From Euryarchaeota archaeon UBA171 (GTDB lineage: Archaea; Thermoplasmatota; Poseidoniia; Poseidoniales; Thalassarchaeaceae), in NCBI GenBank assembly GCA_002497295.1, contig DANO01000001.1, forward strand, positions 1 through 48,469: 48,469 nucleotides of DNA, given 5' to 3'. Positions 10,201-19,700 of the stretch are shown piece by piece. Within the stretch, counting starts at the first letter, position 1. Each line of letters starts with the position of its first letter. Below the pieces are notes generated by a model. That model was given only the letters and a program-made list of their open reading frames with translations. It searched no databases and was not told the DNA's origin. The position numbers were made by a program, and so were the translations under genes.

Positions 10201-12644
10201 ATGCAAGCGCCCCGGTTCGTGCCCAGGTAGACTCCATCGGTGTCACTAGATGCCTCGAAAAACTGGTATGGATCGTTATTTCTGCCGGGTATGGATGTCG
10301 GGAATATTGACCATGAAGGAGAATAATAATCGGATCCGTCCCATGAGGCTGCGATTCCTGGGTCCCAGAAAGAAGGTCCCTCTGTTGCGATCGTGATACC
10401 GCCATTTGCATCGGCGTGTATGTCATTCACATCGTCATCGGGGAGTGTGCCAGAAGCCTCGTCCCATATGTGCAAGACTTCGCCTGTGAATCGGTCCAAG
10501 ATTATGATGCCGAATCCCTTGAGCCCTAGGAAAATTGTGTCATCAGGGGGGTAGTATGCTATTGGAGCGTTCTCGACATCGTCAACCCCGAGTGACCTCC
10601 ATGACGACAGTACTGTTTCGGTTGAGATTTCGATTCGGATTACACCGGCGTCACTGGTCCCAATGTAAACTATGTCTGACCTCACAGCCATCGATGTAAA
10701 TTCAAGGGAGTCGAGTCCTGAATCCTCGTCGAAGAATGCATAATCATCAATGTTCGAAGTGTTCCCGATTGCTATGCCATAGCCAGGCATTGAGACTATG
10801 ACGTCCCCCGTATTTTCATTGAATAACATCGATGATATCTCTGATGCGTCTGATCCGACTACCGTGCCCGTCATTTGGCCCGAGGTTGGATCTAGAAGGA
10901 TGATCCCATGGCCTGATGTCGATGCCAGCACCTGTCCTGAGTCGATCTGTATTATGTCGGTTATCTGAGAGTCTATGCCTTCTGTTGAGTAATCGATTAG
11001 ACCCAGCCATCTCTTAGATTCCGAGTCGAAGCGATCGATGCCACTGCCTCCGGCAAACCATGCCTGCTCGCCTGAGGGTGTGGAAACGACTGAAACTACT
11101 TCAGGCTGCAAAATCGATGGTCCACTAGCGATTTCAAGAGGGGTGGAGGCGATCATATCGATGATTATTGCAAGAGACCCTGATCCGTCCGAAGCAATGA
11201 TTCTTTGACCGTCTCCTGGCCATGGAAACACGATTTCGAATCGATCTAGATCAGCCTGATCAGGAGTTATATCGTCCACGAATGTCATCGTCTCTTTGTC
11301 GAAACTATGAATCATCGATGGCGTGGATATGTATGTCATGTTGCCGATAGTGAGCAGATCAACGACATCATTGGAGTTGAGCCAGTTGGATGTGGACCAC
11401 GTAGAGAGCCATGATTTCGATGGGCGATAATGTCGGTCCACACCGCCTTCGCCCGCTACTAGGATCTGTTCATCCATCATCTCGATTGCTGAAATCGAGT
11501 CGGAGCTAATGGTGGATGTAACGCCCGGTTCTGTTGAATGGTATGTGGTATTTGACCATATTATATCCACCATACTTTCATCTTCTGAGCGTTCTAGTAT
11601 GATCAAACCATCGCCATCCGTTCCAAGATACACTGCATCAGAAGTAGCGTATATGGAAGAAAATGGGGCTTGTGATGGATTTGAATTGCAGAGATCGTAG
11701 AATGACCAATCGTTAAATGACGTATTGCTTGCTCTCCAAAAAAGATCACACCCGTGTGCTATCCAAGTTGAATCGTCCTCAATGACAGAAACATATGATG
11801 GAAGCGCATCATCCCATACCCCTGGGGACATTGCGTCCGTTCCTTGTGCTGACAAGTTGTACTCTCCGATAAGGTCAAAATCGCTCAATCGGTATACCAA
11901 CAGCATTCCTGATTCAGTGATTGCCATGATTCGATCTTCAGAATGTACGACTTTGACAGAACGTGCATTGATGGATTCGATGTGCACTATTGGTGATGCG
12001 ACGGTCTCATCTATGACCAACAGCTCGTCATCCACCAAAATAATCAGTCGTCCTGAATTAGAATCTACAGTCGTATCGTGTATCGTTATCTCGGGGTTTG
12101 AGGGAGATAACCGTGGTGAGGCGGGTCGTAATGCTTCGATTACTAAATCTGTTAAGATTGCTCCAGAAGGAAGTAAAAACCCACTCCCTGCATACGCATA
12201 CGGGTCGAGAGTGGCGTCGATAACGGTCTGAGGGGAGTATTGTTGATTGCATCCGAAGCCCCCTATTCCGCTGCCATCAAATATCTCCTGATTGGCATCG
12301 ACGAGCGTGAGTATGGGGTCTGTCGCACATACTCCTGCTGATCCGTTTACTCTTATCCCGAAGGTGAGATTCTCTATAGAGGCCCCCGGGGGATGATTGA
12401 TTATTGTTGTAGAAAGACCGGTCGATTCTGAGCCAACCTCTATCCAATCCGTATCGACGGTTCCAGAGGAGCCCCAAGTTCCATCCGAGATATTCATTGG
12501 TACGGATTCGTCAGTCATGTCCAAAGACGCTGACCACGGCATGGAAATCATTAGAATAACGATTGCAAGGGCTGTGTAAGTCTGCCTTTTCGAGGCGCGC
12601 TTCGTGCCTGGTCGCCGCCTCATAGATTCAGTTGCCTTCATCAT
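4233..12644 (-). CDS. Giant surface protein with beta-propeller repeats, FN3-like domains and C-terminal anchor
   Basis: This 2803-residue protein starts with a basic segment and a hydrophobic signal/anchor (TALAIVILMISMPWSASL, ~25-42). Residues ~150-1900 are dozens of short propeller-blade repeats of the two-component-regulator propeller kind (for example GLPSRFVESV, YVGLTS and GIIILDRFTGEVLHIWD), enough for several propellers. Residues ~2080-2680 hold about six FN3-like domains, several with a DDG/GDG turn before a V-W strand. A membrane helix (ILLATVAISMAAIGAAFAL) lies about 100 residues from the end, then a basic stop-transfer RSRR and an acidic cytosolic tail. The inferred topology is a huge extracellular part anchored at the C-terminus, for binding or sensing polymers or partners. 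No histidine kinase or enzyme motif was seen. It opens the unit that continues into pabC-pabBA. Confidence 0.75.
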   Translation of the reverse strand: MMKATESMRRRPGTKRASKRQTYTALAIVILMISMPWSASLDMTDESVPMNISDGTWGSSGTVDTDWIEVGSESTGLSTTIINHPPGASIENLTFGIRVNGSAGVCATDPILTLVDANQEIFDGSGIGGFGCNQQYSPQTVIDATLDPYAYAGSGFLLPSGAILTDLVIEALRPASPRLSPSNPEITIHDTTVDSNSGRLIILVDDELLVIDETVASPIVHIESINARSVKVVHSEDRIMAITESGMLLVYRLSDFDLIGEYNLSAQGTDAMSPGVWDDALPSYVSVIEDDSTWIAHGCDLFWRASNTSFNDWSFYDLCNSNPSQAPFSSIYATSDAVYLGTDGDGLIILERSEDESMVDIIWSNTTYHSTEPGVTSTISSDSISAIEMMDEQILVAGEGGVDRHYRPSKSWLSTWSTSNWLNSNDVVDLLTIGNMTYISTPSMIHSFDKETMTFVDDITPDQADLDRFEIVFPWPGDGQRIIASDGSGSLAIIIDMIASTPLEIASGPSILQPEVVSVVSTPSGEQAWFAGGSGIDRFDSESKRWLGLIDYSTEGIDSQITDIIQIDSGQVLASTSGHGIILLDPTSGQMTGTVVGSDASEISSMLFNENTGDVIVSMPGYGIAIGNTSNIDDYAFFDEDSGLDSLEFTSMAVRSDIVYIGTSDAGVIRIEISTETVLSSWRSLGVDDVENAPIAYYPPDDTIFLGLKGFGIIILDRFTGEVLHIWDEASGTLPDDDVNDIHADANGGITIATEGPSFWDPGIAASWDGSDYYSPSWSIFPTSIPGRNNDPYQFFEASSDTDGVYLGTNRGACMWDWAFNLVGCWSEDDGLPSRFVESVSMLEANRLYAGTSEGVGIIDTLNGIVVDVWTAAADSEQTDVVQIDTTLYLGVEETGIARYDLINEEWLSTWDGTYGVIENEYITMLVEGQDPGTIWAGGYFGLVLIDAANGTTLIDWDLGTNSNGPTLPNQPPTAIAVHQDILYYQQITQGNQWWQSRDNIARINLSSNASLSEIDTTDSLGYDGQIRGMELIQDQLWLSVTETQGWGGSAGSGDIARWNITSSSWVDPLGTTGNIERVNAQFLGDCFPSTSNGCEFWVSYGESVLRRYNASNMLLLDEWDDIPGPIRGMESMGDEHLFASMDGILRWDTNNSTFLTPWTPGSGMPANVDDEVYSMLTVGDDLWIGTYQGGSADVSIWNSTQDQWTVYSANSLGSFAYPADLNLCDGIVHVAFGQIAWWSPGFVARYDYEDHDGNGVTDEWIDSWDNSDLSDSDPRAVACDEAYPMVYVAFDTDNVGIDRYSYSSSSFESTILPSDGIAIEPVFPGGLLHDDDLLIASHVDQGGISRIETSGSTFQTGTVLGAGMDGSSIARAPPLSDSAYAIGRSGENSGINRVDRLDPTGLIQGGYDELYLLPSGNVVEFVSNGTKVWAAIGPSAQWQGNSGYGETILEGDLDAAGNVSWVRAFNFNDDIIVDMLLDGNMLWVTTTYQGLIKIDLTTSQRRTHPGSVHGSMDGMHIDGNNLYVGLTSIFDAASGFQPIDIATRIWDEPALLAALPSNNIGDFERIGNVTHIATSVGIGRYDESTSQWLDPITSYDGLPSNAQKLEWVTATPYGDVLAVSGPGGISFISDPSGNASVVARVTQAEGLMSTAVADFTIAPASSGNFTLPDGSTVQLSQPRVLLASHSGFGNSRPWISSWSIDNETLLRDYPLDMLPSNTVTALASDNWGIHIATESGPIYHYNASSYSMEIGAAAGSMQSWPVTSMLSDGSRIVAAGNGFNIIGVVNHDVRAYDSAMDSYVNDIALYGTTLALATDEGVLAYRPYWTLEQVYVDEYARAENLDLTILGGTTDITDQTRPGNDIEIQSGLIVPDHSNSTGQTQYYGAIPFSWHPAIFTSLSSSQPIWSTTKELNYTGSWNLSTQTGLQQLLQLAVDNAGTPSDANWEFALSPPDSGKIEIRITYDWIRQEIPTSITLLTDRPNDAGDGLTMNWAISEDPSFVSYDIFLWDMASNGWDSDTLEANGIPQTASTPILSMSDLQTLGATFETAYLDDTVQPIQPGHEYGAAISIRYPDGSMGPISVYNGSALAVDNIPDPPSSLYASPFGFSGGSLLVEWQLCTDLDSHSTRIWHSTVEIEDVNAIPTSVDVSMALGNQTIIDVSPSTPIWLAASCVDQSGQYEQDNPTLFGPIVAAGGLDDSIPPARVSGVEASDLPFDDGGYLQVSWDENDEEDCVFYSIHVLPASGFSPPTSAEGWPMAAIVPGCGNTSAIIGGPDGTPLQNSIRYWVAVIAFDDWGNGDLNNILPDDATPYDNLGTEGPEPPRLTDVDAFDHPSDDGTAIDVVWTRSGVPDFAFYTIWVSEHPLDDVTSLWFFCSDDPSSCGLSVIEQRQIGGSSRIEIKIDEALYGSTLTDSTSSEIIPEIPLYVAVTVHDLSGNVFVDQLETAIVLPVSNMADSEPPLRIPAPTLIDRDPDHGDGMFVVFEPSTSPDIMSYEIYAVTDSPFLLDNIATLEPSATLSRDSSAPVLVEFSSNPDGYSVMVPDRRYFVAVVARDSSGNAWETGLESSDLVLRDELGLDPCPACPDVAGLTAAWNPSGSRIMLSWSESADDDIVGYHVYVSTSAFSDVRDAAVVALDRASTELSFENIDSESLNRSLTHYVEVVAFDGEKFTYRASPVMVPPWVDQTGIKDEDEAGGSTFVDRLVDGELNILLATVAISMAAIGAAFALRSRRSSGSEIWEISTREVEIDSLFDEEIEQEIQTIEQSTGQDTSPLSESLEPQQDPTETDVIDDLEDLARDIDDLF

Positions 12645-12738
12645 CCCATAATTAAGAGGACTCGTTGATGTTCGGAAAGATCTCTGTACCTAATATTGGC
12701 GTAAACAGGTGAATTAACTAAAGGATACCATCATAGCG

Positions 12739-15054
12739 ATGAGGACTTCCGGTACTTGTTGGGGTGCAAGTATGCAGGACGATCGTCTGCGCGAAGAAGC
12801 TCTAGATTACCATAGGCTCCCAACGCCCGGTAAACTCAGTACAAAGCCTAGCAAGCCACATTCAACCGCTCATGAATTATCTCTCGCATACTCCCCGGGC
12901 GTTGCGTATCCGTGCCTCGAAATCAGCGAGGATGAGGAGCTTGCGTTTTCGTACACCTCGAAAGGGAATCTTGTAGGCGTTATCAGCAATGGGACCGCCG
13001 TACTCGGGCTGGGCGATATCGGTGCCATAGCCGGGAAGCCTGTGATGGAAGGGAAGGGGCTCTTGTTCAAGTCGTTCGCAGACATAGATGTGTTTGACAT
13101 AGAGGTCGATCGAACCTCTGTTGATGAATTCGTAGAAGCTGTGAAAGCCATAGCACCTACATTCGGCGGCATAAATCTGGAAGACATCAAGGCCCCGGAG
13201 TGCTTTGAAATCGAGCGTCGCCTAAAAGATGAATTGGATATACCTGTGATGCATGATGATCAGCATGGGACCGCTATAATAAGCGGGGCTGCCTTGATCA
13301 ATGGGCTTGACATTGTTGGGAAAAATATCGATAATGTGACTGTGGTTATCTCTGGCGCCGGTGCCTCTGCCATATCCTGTGCAAGGCACTATCTCCGCCT
13401 TGGTGTCAATCGAAACAAGATTCTGATGTGTGATTCAAAGGGTCTCCTAACCAAATCAAGAGCGGTGAAAGGAGAATTGAACGAATACAAAATGGAATTT
13501 GTGAATGACAGAGAAGATTGCTCTCTCGGGGATGTCATGGTTGGAGCGGATGTGTTTCTTGGCTTATCCAAGGGAGGTGTTGTGAATGGCGACATGGTAG
13601 CTTCTATGGCTGATAAGCCCCTCATATTCGCTCTGGCCAATCCAGATCCGGAGATCCTTCCAGAAGATGTGCGTGCTGTTCGGGATGATGCGATTATAGC
13701 GACTGGGAGAAGCGATTACCCCAACCAAATCAATAATGTCCTCGGGTTTCCCTACATATTCAGAGGTGCGCTCGATGTCAGAGCAACTAGTATCACAGAG
13801 AAAATGAAGATGGCTGCCACGATGGCTCTCTCACGATTAGCAAAGGAGACTGTTCCGGATGATGTTCTGGAAGCTTATGAGGGAATCAGCATGCAATATG
13901 GGCCTGACTATCTCATCCCCAAGCCATTCGATGCTCGTGTCTTAATCTGGGAAGCCTCGGCAGTGGCCCAGGCTGCAGTAGAGGAAGGGGTTTCAAGGAT
14001 TGATCCAGATTCATTTGATTTGCAGAGGTACAGAGAGGAGCTTGAAAGTCGTCTTGGCCTTACCCGTTCAGTCATGCGGTCGGTCATCAACAGAGCCAAG
14101 CGCGATCTTCAGAGGATTGTTTTCTCAGAAGGTGAAGACCCCACTATAATCAAAGCAGCCTCACATTGCATACGTGAGAAAATTTGCACTCCAATATTGC
14201 TCGGTCAAGTAGAAAGGATTCACTCAGCTATTGCTGATATGGGCCTTCATTTTGAATGTGAGATTATTGATCCCAGATACGATGAGAGGCGTCGTGGCAA
14301 TTATGCCGATGAACTTCATGATCTACGAGGCAGGAGGGGGATTAGCAGATTAGATGCAATTGAGCTCCTAAAACAACCCACCTGGTTTGCGCCGATGATG
14401 GTGAGGAAAGGGGATGCGGACGGATACCTGGGAGGGGTGAGTCACAATTATCCCGACATAGTCAAACCTTGCTTGAAAATTATAGGCACATCTGACGACG
14501 CTCATAGGGTCGTAGGCTCCTACATGATGACTGTTGGGGGGCAAGTCATGTTCATTGGAGACGCGACCATAAACATCAACCCTGACGCCCGGACTCTAGC
14601 TGAGATTGCTGTTAGAACGGCGAGTGTCGCAAAGCGATTCGGCGTGAAGCCAAAAGTAGCTATGCTATCGTTCTCCAATTTCGGTTCTAGCGGAGAGTTG
14701 CGAAGCACGCGCATAGAGGAGTCGATCAGAATGGCTAGAGAAATTGATCCGGACCTAATTATTGATGGCCCTATGCAAGCAGACACGGCGCTAGTTCCTG
14801 AACAGCAATCCGATTTTCCATTCATGGTATTCAAGGGTCCTGCCAATGTCCTGATATGTCCTAGCCTAGCATCTGCGAACATAGCCTACAAACTTCTACA
14901 GAGGCTCGCAGGAGCTGAGATGACTGGGCCCATATTGGACGGTCTTTCCAGACCTGCACACGTGCTTCAGCGCGGGGATAGCGTCAGGGAAGTAGTTCAT
15001 ATGGCTGCTATCTGCGCTGTCGATGCCCAGAGAATGACCTCTCAGAGGCTTTGA
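12739..15054 (+). CDS. maeB: NAD(P)-dependent malic enzyme with C-terminal phosphotransacetylase-like domain
   Basis: The 771-residue protein decarboxylates malate to pyruvate. The malic enzyme part (~12-430) shows the tyrosine segment SLAYSPGVAYPC (Tyr51), the lysine segment PVMEGKGLLFK (~101-111), metal-site motif HDDQHGTAI (172-180) and nucleotide-binding GAGASA (206-211). Residues ~445-771 match the phosphotransacetylase-like domain fused in bacterial MaeB, generally regulatory through acetyl-CoA rather than catalytic. The longest start is the ATG at 12739, but ATG 12772 (MQDDRLREEAL) has GGGGTG five bases upstream and fits the family N-terminus better. The gene diverges from the giant surface protein gene and converges on pckA with a 13-nt overlap of the 3' ends. 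A bacterial origin is likely from the architecture. Confidence 0.92.
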   Translation: MRTSGTCWGASMQDDRLREEALDYHRLPTPGKLSTKPSKPHSTAHELSLAYSPGVAYPCLEISEDEELAFSYTSKGNLVGVISNGTAVLGLGDIGAIAGKPVMEGKGLLFKSFADIDVFDIEVDRTSVDEFVEAVKAIAPTFGGINLEDIKAPECFEIERRLKDELDIPVMHDDQHGTAIISGAALINGLDIVGKNIDNVTVVISGAGASAISCARHYLRLGVNRNKILMCDSKGLLTKSRAVKGELNEYKMEFVNDREDCSLGDVMVGADVFLGLSKGGVVNGDMVASMADKPLIFALANPDPEILPEDVRAVRDDAIIATGRSDYPNQINNVLGFPYIFRGALDVRATSITEKMKMAATMALSRLAKETVPDDVLEAYEGISMQYGPDYLIPKPFDARVLIWEASAVAQAAVEEGVSRIDPDSFDLQRYREELESRLGLTRSVMRSVINRAKRDLQRIVFSEGEDPTIIKAASHCIREKICTPILLGQVERIHSAIADMGLHFECEIIDPRYDERRRGNYADELHDLRGRRGISRLDAIELLKQPTWFAPMMVRKGDADGYLGGVSHNYPDIVKPCLKIIGTSDDAHRVVGSYMMTVGGQVMFIGDATININPDARTLAEIAVRTASVAKRFGVKPKVAMLSFSNFGSSGELRSTRIEESIRMAREIDPDLIIDGPMQADTALVPEQQSDFPFMVFKGPANVLICPSLASANIAYKLLQRLAGAEMTGPILDGLSRPAHVLQRGDSVREVVHMAAICAVDAQRMTSQRL

Positions 15055-16670
15055 TTCTCGTGGACTCTCGGAGCAGCGGCTTTGACCTCTTCATTGCATC
15101 CTTCTGCAAAGCTCTCGAAATTCTCATTAAACATCTGAACTAGCACATTGGCCACATTGTCGTAACGTTCGGTGCTGGGCCATGTAGAACGAGGCTGCAA
15201 GATCTCTGATGGAACTCCATCGCAATTAGCGGGGATCTTGAACCCAAACCTGTCATCAGTGACATAAACGACGTCATCCAGAGCGCCTGAGAGTGCGGCA
15301 TTGAGTAATGCTCTAGTCCACTTAATCCTGATTCTGCTGCTTTCGCCATATCCTCCGGCGATCCAACCGGTGTTGATCAGCCAGCAGGAAGCATTGTGTT
15401 TTGCTATCTTCTTGATTAGAAGGTCGGCATACTCGCTGGGATGACGTGGCATGAATGGCGCTCCGAAGCAAGTGGAAAACGTTGCCATCGGTTCGGTGAT
15501 ACCTATTTCGGTCCCAGCTACCTTGGCAGTATACCCTGAAATGAAATGGTATGCTGCCTGGGCAGGGGAGAGTCTTGCAATCGGGGGAAGCACCCCGAAT
15601 GCATCGCACGTAAGGAAGACTATGTTGTCCGGGTGGCCGGCTGTTGAATCATCAGTACGATTCTCGATCGATTCGATGGGATACGATGCTCTTGTGTTCT
15701 GAGTCAATGTAGAATCATAGAAATTAGGTATTCCATCCGCATCCAGTATCACGTTCTCCAAGATGGTGGACTCCATTCTTGTGGTTGCATAGATGGCTGG
15801 CTCATCCTTTTCGGACAGATTGATCATCTTTGCATAACATCCTCCTTCGAAATTGAAAACTCCGTGATCTGACCAGCCATGCTCATCATCGCCAACAAGG
15901 GCTCTTTCTGGATCGGCAGATAGGGTCGTCTTTCCAGTCCCTGAGAGGCCGAAGAAGAGGGCAGTCCCTGATTCGGATGTGTTCGAAGAGCAGTGCATGG
16001 GCAAGAGACCGCGGGCGGGAAGGATATGATTCATAATCGTAAATATTGATTTCTTAATCTCCCCTGCATATCTGGTTCCTGCGATTAGAACAATGCCCTT
16101 GGAGAATGATATCGCTACAAACACTTCAGAGTTTACACCGTCTTTCTTAGCATCTGCAAGCATAGTAGGGGCATGCAAGATGGTGAATTCAGGAGTATGT
16201 TCCGAGAGATCTGCTCGATCGGATCGAATGAACATGTTGTGCATGAATGCCGAATGCCACGCGCTCTCACTTACGAGTCGGACGGGCATGGAGTATTGAG
16301 GGTCTGCACCACAATGCATGTCTTTCACAAAGAGTGTCTCGGCTGAATTCAGATGGTTCCTGGTGGTATCGAGAAGATGGTCAAAGACAGCGGGAGATAT
16401 GGGCCTGTTGACTTTGCTCCAGTGGACCTGTGACGCTAGTCCCGCTTCATTGACTATGAAACGGTCGTTGGGAGATCGTCCTGTTCGGTCACCAGTGGTA
16501 GCTAGCAAGGCACCATGTGCCGTCCTTACGGCCTCCCCCCTGTTGACTGCCAAATCCCTCAATTCATTCCCGGAAAGATTCCAATGGACCGATCCTGTAG
16601 GGTCAAGGCCATGTGTTCCAAGAGGCGTTGAATAGACAGTTGCAGATTTGGACGGCTTCTGCTCGACCAT
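15042..16670 (-). CDS. pckA: Phosphoenolpyruvate carboxykinase (ATP)
   Basis: The 542-residue protein interconverts oxaloacetate plus ATP and phosphoenolpyruvate plus CO2, the entry to gluconeogenesis. The ATP-type family is clear from RTGRSPNDRF (62-71), GTRYAGEIKKS (198-208), the P-loop GLSGTGKTTLS (241-251), the DDEHGW metal/nucleotide motif (261-266) and FNFEGGCYAK. Length is normal for the family (~530-540). It faces malic enzyme, so the two genes that remove CO2 from C4 acids lie tail to tail. The only transcript start region is the short divergent gap with the large membrane protein gene at 16671-16811, where I saw no strong TATA box. Confidence 0.95.
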   Translation of the reverse strand: MVEQKPSKSATVYSTPLGTHGLDPTGSVHWNLSGNELRDLAVNRGEAVRTAHGALLATTGDRTGRSPNDRFIVNEAGLASQVHWSKVNRPISPAVFDHLLDTTRNHLNSAETLFVKDMHCGADPQYSMPVRLVSESAWHSAFMHNMFIRSDRADLSEHTPEFTILHAPTMLADAKKDGVNSEVFVAISFSKGIVLIAGTRYAGEIKKSIFTIMNHILPARGLLPMHCSSNTSESGTALFFGLSGTGKTTLSADPERALVGDDEHGWSDHGVFNFEGGCYAKMINLSEKDEPAIYATTRMESTILENVILDADGIPNFYDSTLTQNTRASYPIESIENRTDDSTAGHPDNIVFLTCDAFGVLPPIARLSPAQAAYHFISGYTAKVAGTEIGITEPMATFSTCFGAPFMPRHPSEYADLLIKKIAKHNASCWLINTGWIAGGYGESSRIRIKWTRALLNAALSGALDDVVYVTDDRFGFKIPANCDGVPSEILQPRSTWPSTERYDNVANVLVQMFNENFESFAEGCNEEVKAAAPRVHENQSL

Positions 16671-16742
16671 GTACTAACGAGTTGAATCCGGGATATGAAC
16701 GATTGTGATGGGGTTCTTTGACGTTAAGCGTGCGAACCTTTC

Positions 16743-19700
16743 ATGCCCATTGTTCAACAGCAGGGGCTGATGAGGAGGGATGAGGACTCCATTATCCGGA
16801 ACAGGAGTTTCATGCTTGAAGGCGTCTTGGAGCTTGCTGCAGATATCGATTCTAGTACTCAAGACAACGATTCTTCAGAAAGAGTAGCAGATATCGACGA
16901 GGCGTTTGGAAGGATTCCAGAAGCTTTTGTTCCAAGTGAAGATATCAATGGATCGGATAATGGTGTTGAAACGGTTTTCCTGAGGCAGTCGGAACGTAAG
17001 ATCAGTTGGGCCATGATGTCCATAATGGTGGTCGTTTACAGCGCAATGAGTCTTCTAATTGGATTGGTACTCAATCCTATGGCTGCTATTCCTCTACTAT
17101 TCTTGCTAGCGTCCTTCGGACTTTTCCTCGGTGAGAGATGGATTGGCAAGAGTGAGTTGAATCTCTTGGGCGTCACATGGGTAATCATATCAATGAAGAT
17201 TCTCTATGGGACAGCGCTCGAACTCAACAGGTGGGAGATGGGGGATCTTCTGCCCCTGGAGCTCTCAGGAGTAGGCATTGCACTTTGCATGCTTGTTGTA
17301 TTCAATGTCGTACTTGCATATCGACACAATAGCGATGCAATTGCTGCTCAGGCCACTCTAGTTCTACTCGCCATAGGATCTACTGCAGGGTCAGTAGCCG
17401 GAGAAGACGGGGTAATTGTCATGATCTTGGTAGCTGTTCTTCTTCTCCACGGATTGGCGGTACATCGCTCATCCGGAAATCTGGCTTCACTCGGGATCGC
17501 AGCATCGAACCTATGGGTCGGCATGCATGCCATAACTGATGGATTTGAAATTGGCTCACTCACTGTAGTTTCGCTCGATCATCCGCTGAAACTCTTCATG
17601 GCAATGGTTGTGGTAAATGGTACCAATGCAATGGTCGCAACAAGATTTTCATCATCTCCAAATTGGTTCTCAAGCGCATTGGAACATAGTGGAATCGCGA
17701 AACCGGGGCTTTGGGGCATCTCAGTTATGCTGAGCATGATTGGTGCCCTGATGGTTGTCGGATCTGTTCGTGAGAATTTGGCTTTCGCTTCTGCGATAAT
17801 TCTTCTTCTAGCGATTGCTTACTTTTCATCATATCTTGTTGTGAGGGGTTCTTCAAAACGTTCTGTGTGGATGATGTCTTCGATTTCTCTTTCGTTACTC
17901 ATCACCACTCTTTTAGGAATAGAGAATGGCGTTTTCACTTCATCCCTTGATCCTTACTGGGCATTTTCAGCTGGTGGCGCTGTTGCACTGGTGGGGATGC
18001 TTGTAGTGCATCAAGGAAAGGTTAGCAATACTGTACTGTGGACGGGCAGCATTGGGATTTCGATACTGCTTCTCGTGCTTATCCCACTCGATGGTTCGGT
18101 CGAACATGGTCTTGCATGGGTGCTGCTAATCTTCGGAACGATGCATTCAGCAGGAGGGTGGCTCGCAATCAAAAGGGGTTCTCCGTCTCTGGCAGGAGTT
18201 GCGGCCCTTACCCCTTGGGTGTGGCCGCCGGTTCTAGTCCTGATAGATGAGGTAGGCGTCACTTTCTCATCGGCGAGAGAATTGAGCGGGGCAGCGGATG
18301 GAGCATTAGAAATCGGAGGGGAGATTTTTGTGGCATATCTTGCCATATCCCTGATTCTGAGTGTTTTCGTATGCTCTAGATTCGGGGACTCTTCACTGAA
18401 TATATCATCAGGAATTATTGGGACTTCTGAAATTTCTGCCTCGATAAAGCAATCAGGCACACTTGATCTATGGAACCTAGCTCTCTGGATACCTGTTTCC
18501 AGCACAGCACTTCTACTCTTGTCTGGACATCTGACCGATCTAGAAGCTCCACTCATTCTCATGGTCATTTCAATTGGTCATGCATGGTTCTCTTTGATTG
18601 GCATACGTCGAGATTCATCCATGTCGATTCCGATTTTTATAGGACTAGGAGGGGTATTGCTCCAGTGGATTGGTGCAGATGCGTCGATGTTGATACTGGT
18701 GATCGCAGTGGGCGTTCTCGTTCCACTTGCTCTATCTTCCTGGGAGTCGGGCAAAGACTGGATTGGGCTGTGCGTCCAGAGCGGCCCAGTACTCCTGCTG
18801 ATGCCTGGCGCTTCTATGGGTTCTTACGAGACTTCTGTGGAATGGATTCCTGATCCAATTATTTGCGCATTGGTGGTGGGCATGGCAACGACTTCGGTGG
18901 GGATGTTCAGGACCGGTGTCCAGAAAAGCATACTTCCTGTTGCTACGGTGGTTATGCTCCACTCTAGTATGCTATGCGTACTAACTGTCCTAGATGGAAG
19001 GGTGGAAGGTATCGCAGTCGCCATCGTGGTGTTCGGAGTGTCCTCTATTTGGTTTGTGACGCGAGGAGAGATCTTGAGAGAGTTGAAGGCCGTCGCTGAA
19101 AGGGATCGTCGGAGGGAAGAGATCCTCTCAATTGGATCTTCAACTTCAGAACAAGACGTTCACAGACCTATTGTCGAAGCTCACAAAAATGCAGGTGCTT
19201 CAGGCCAATCTTATGTCGATGAAGTGCGTCATTTTCCAATGATTGCCATTGGTGTAATTGGTATCGTATGCGTATCATTGGTGCTTGCTTCATTCATACT
19301 GGGACCGCGTCCGATATTTGTCTTGTCAGCAGGTTCTTTCTTGGTCATCATTGTTGCTCTTGAGGGTGCGAGGATGCGCCATGTTGGAGTGGGTATGGCA
19401 AACACACTGGGTTCGGACGCAACGCATGCTGTAGCGGTTATCGGAATAGGTTGTGCCATTGTTTTCGGACACATCAATCCGAGTTCTTCGGTTAATGATC
19501 TGACAGATTTGGGCGTGGCTATACCTGTGATTCTATTGCTAGGAATTGCGACTTTTGCCAACGGGAGAAAGGGTCTCTTGGAACGAAGGTCGATGATTGA
19601 CTGGATAGTATATCCTCTAACGGCCATCAGAGTCGCCGGCTTCATAATTATCGGATCGCTTCCAGCCCCTCTCAGTGTTGATCCCCTTGAAGGCGGTTTT

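Noticed and set aside
16674..16862. 62-codon minus-strand frame opposite the start of the large membrane protein
   Set aside because: No SD, no family features, and it occupies the promoter/leader region shared by pckA and the membrane protein gene.
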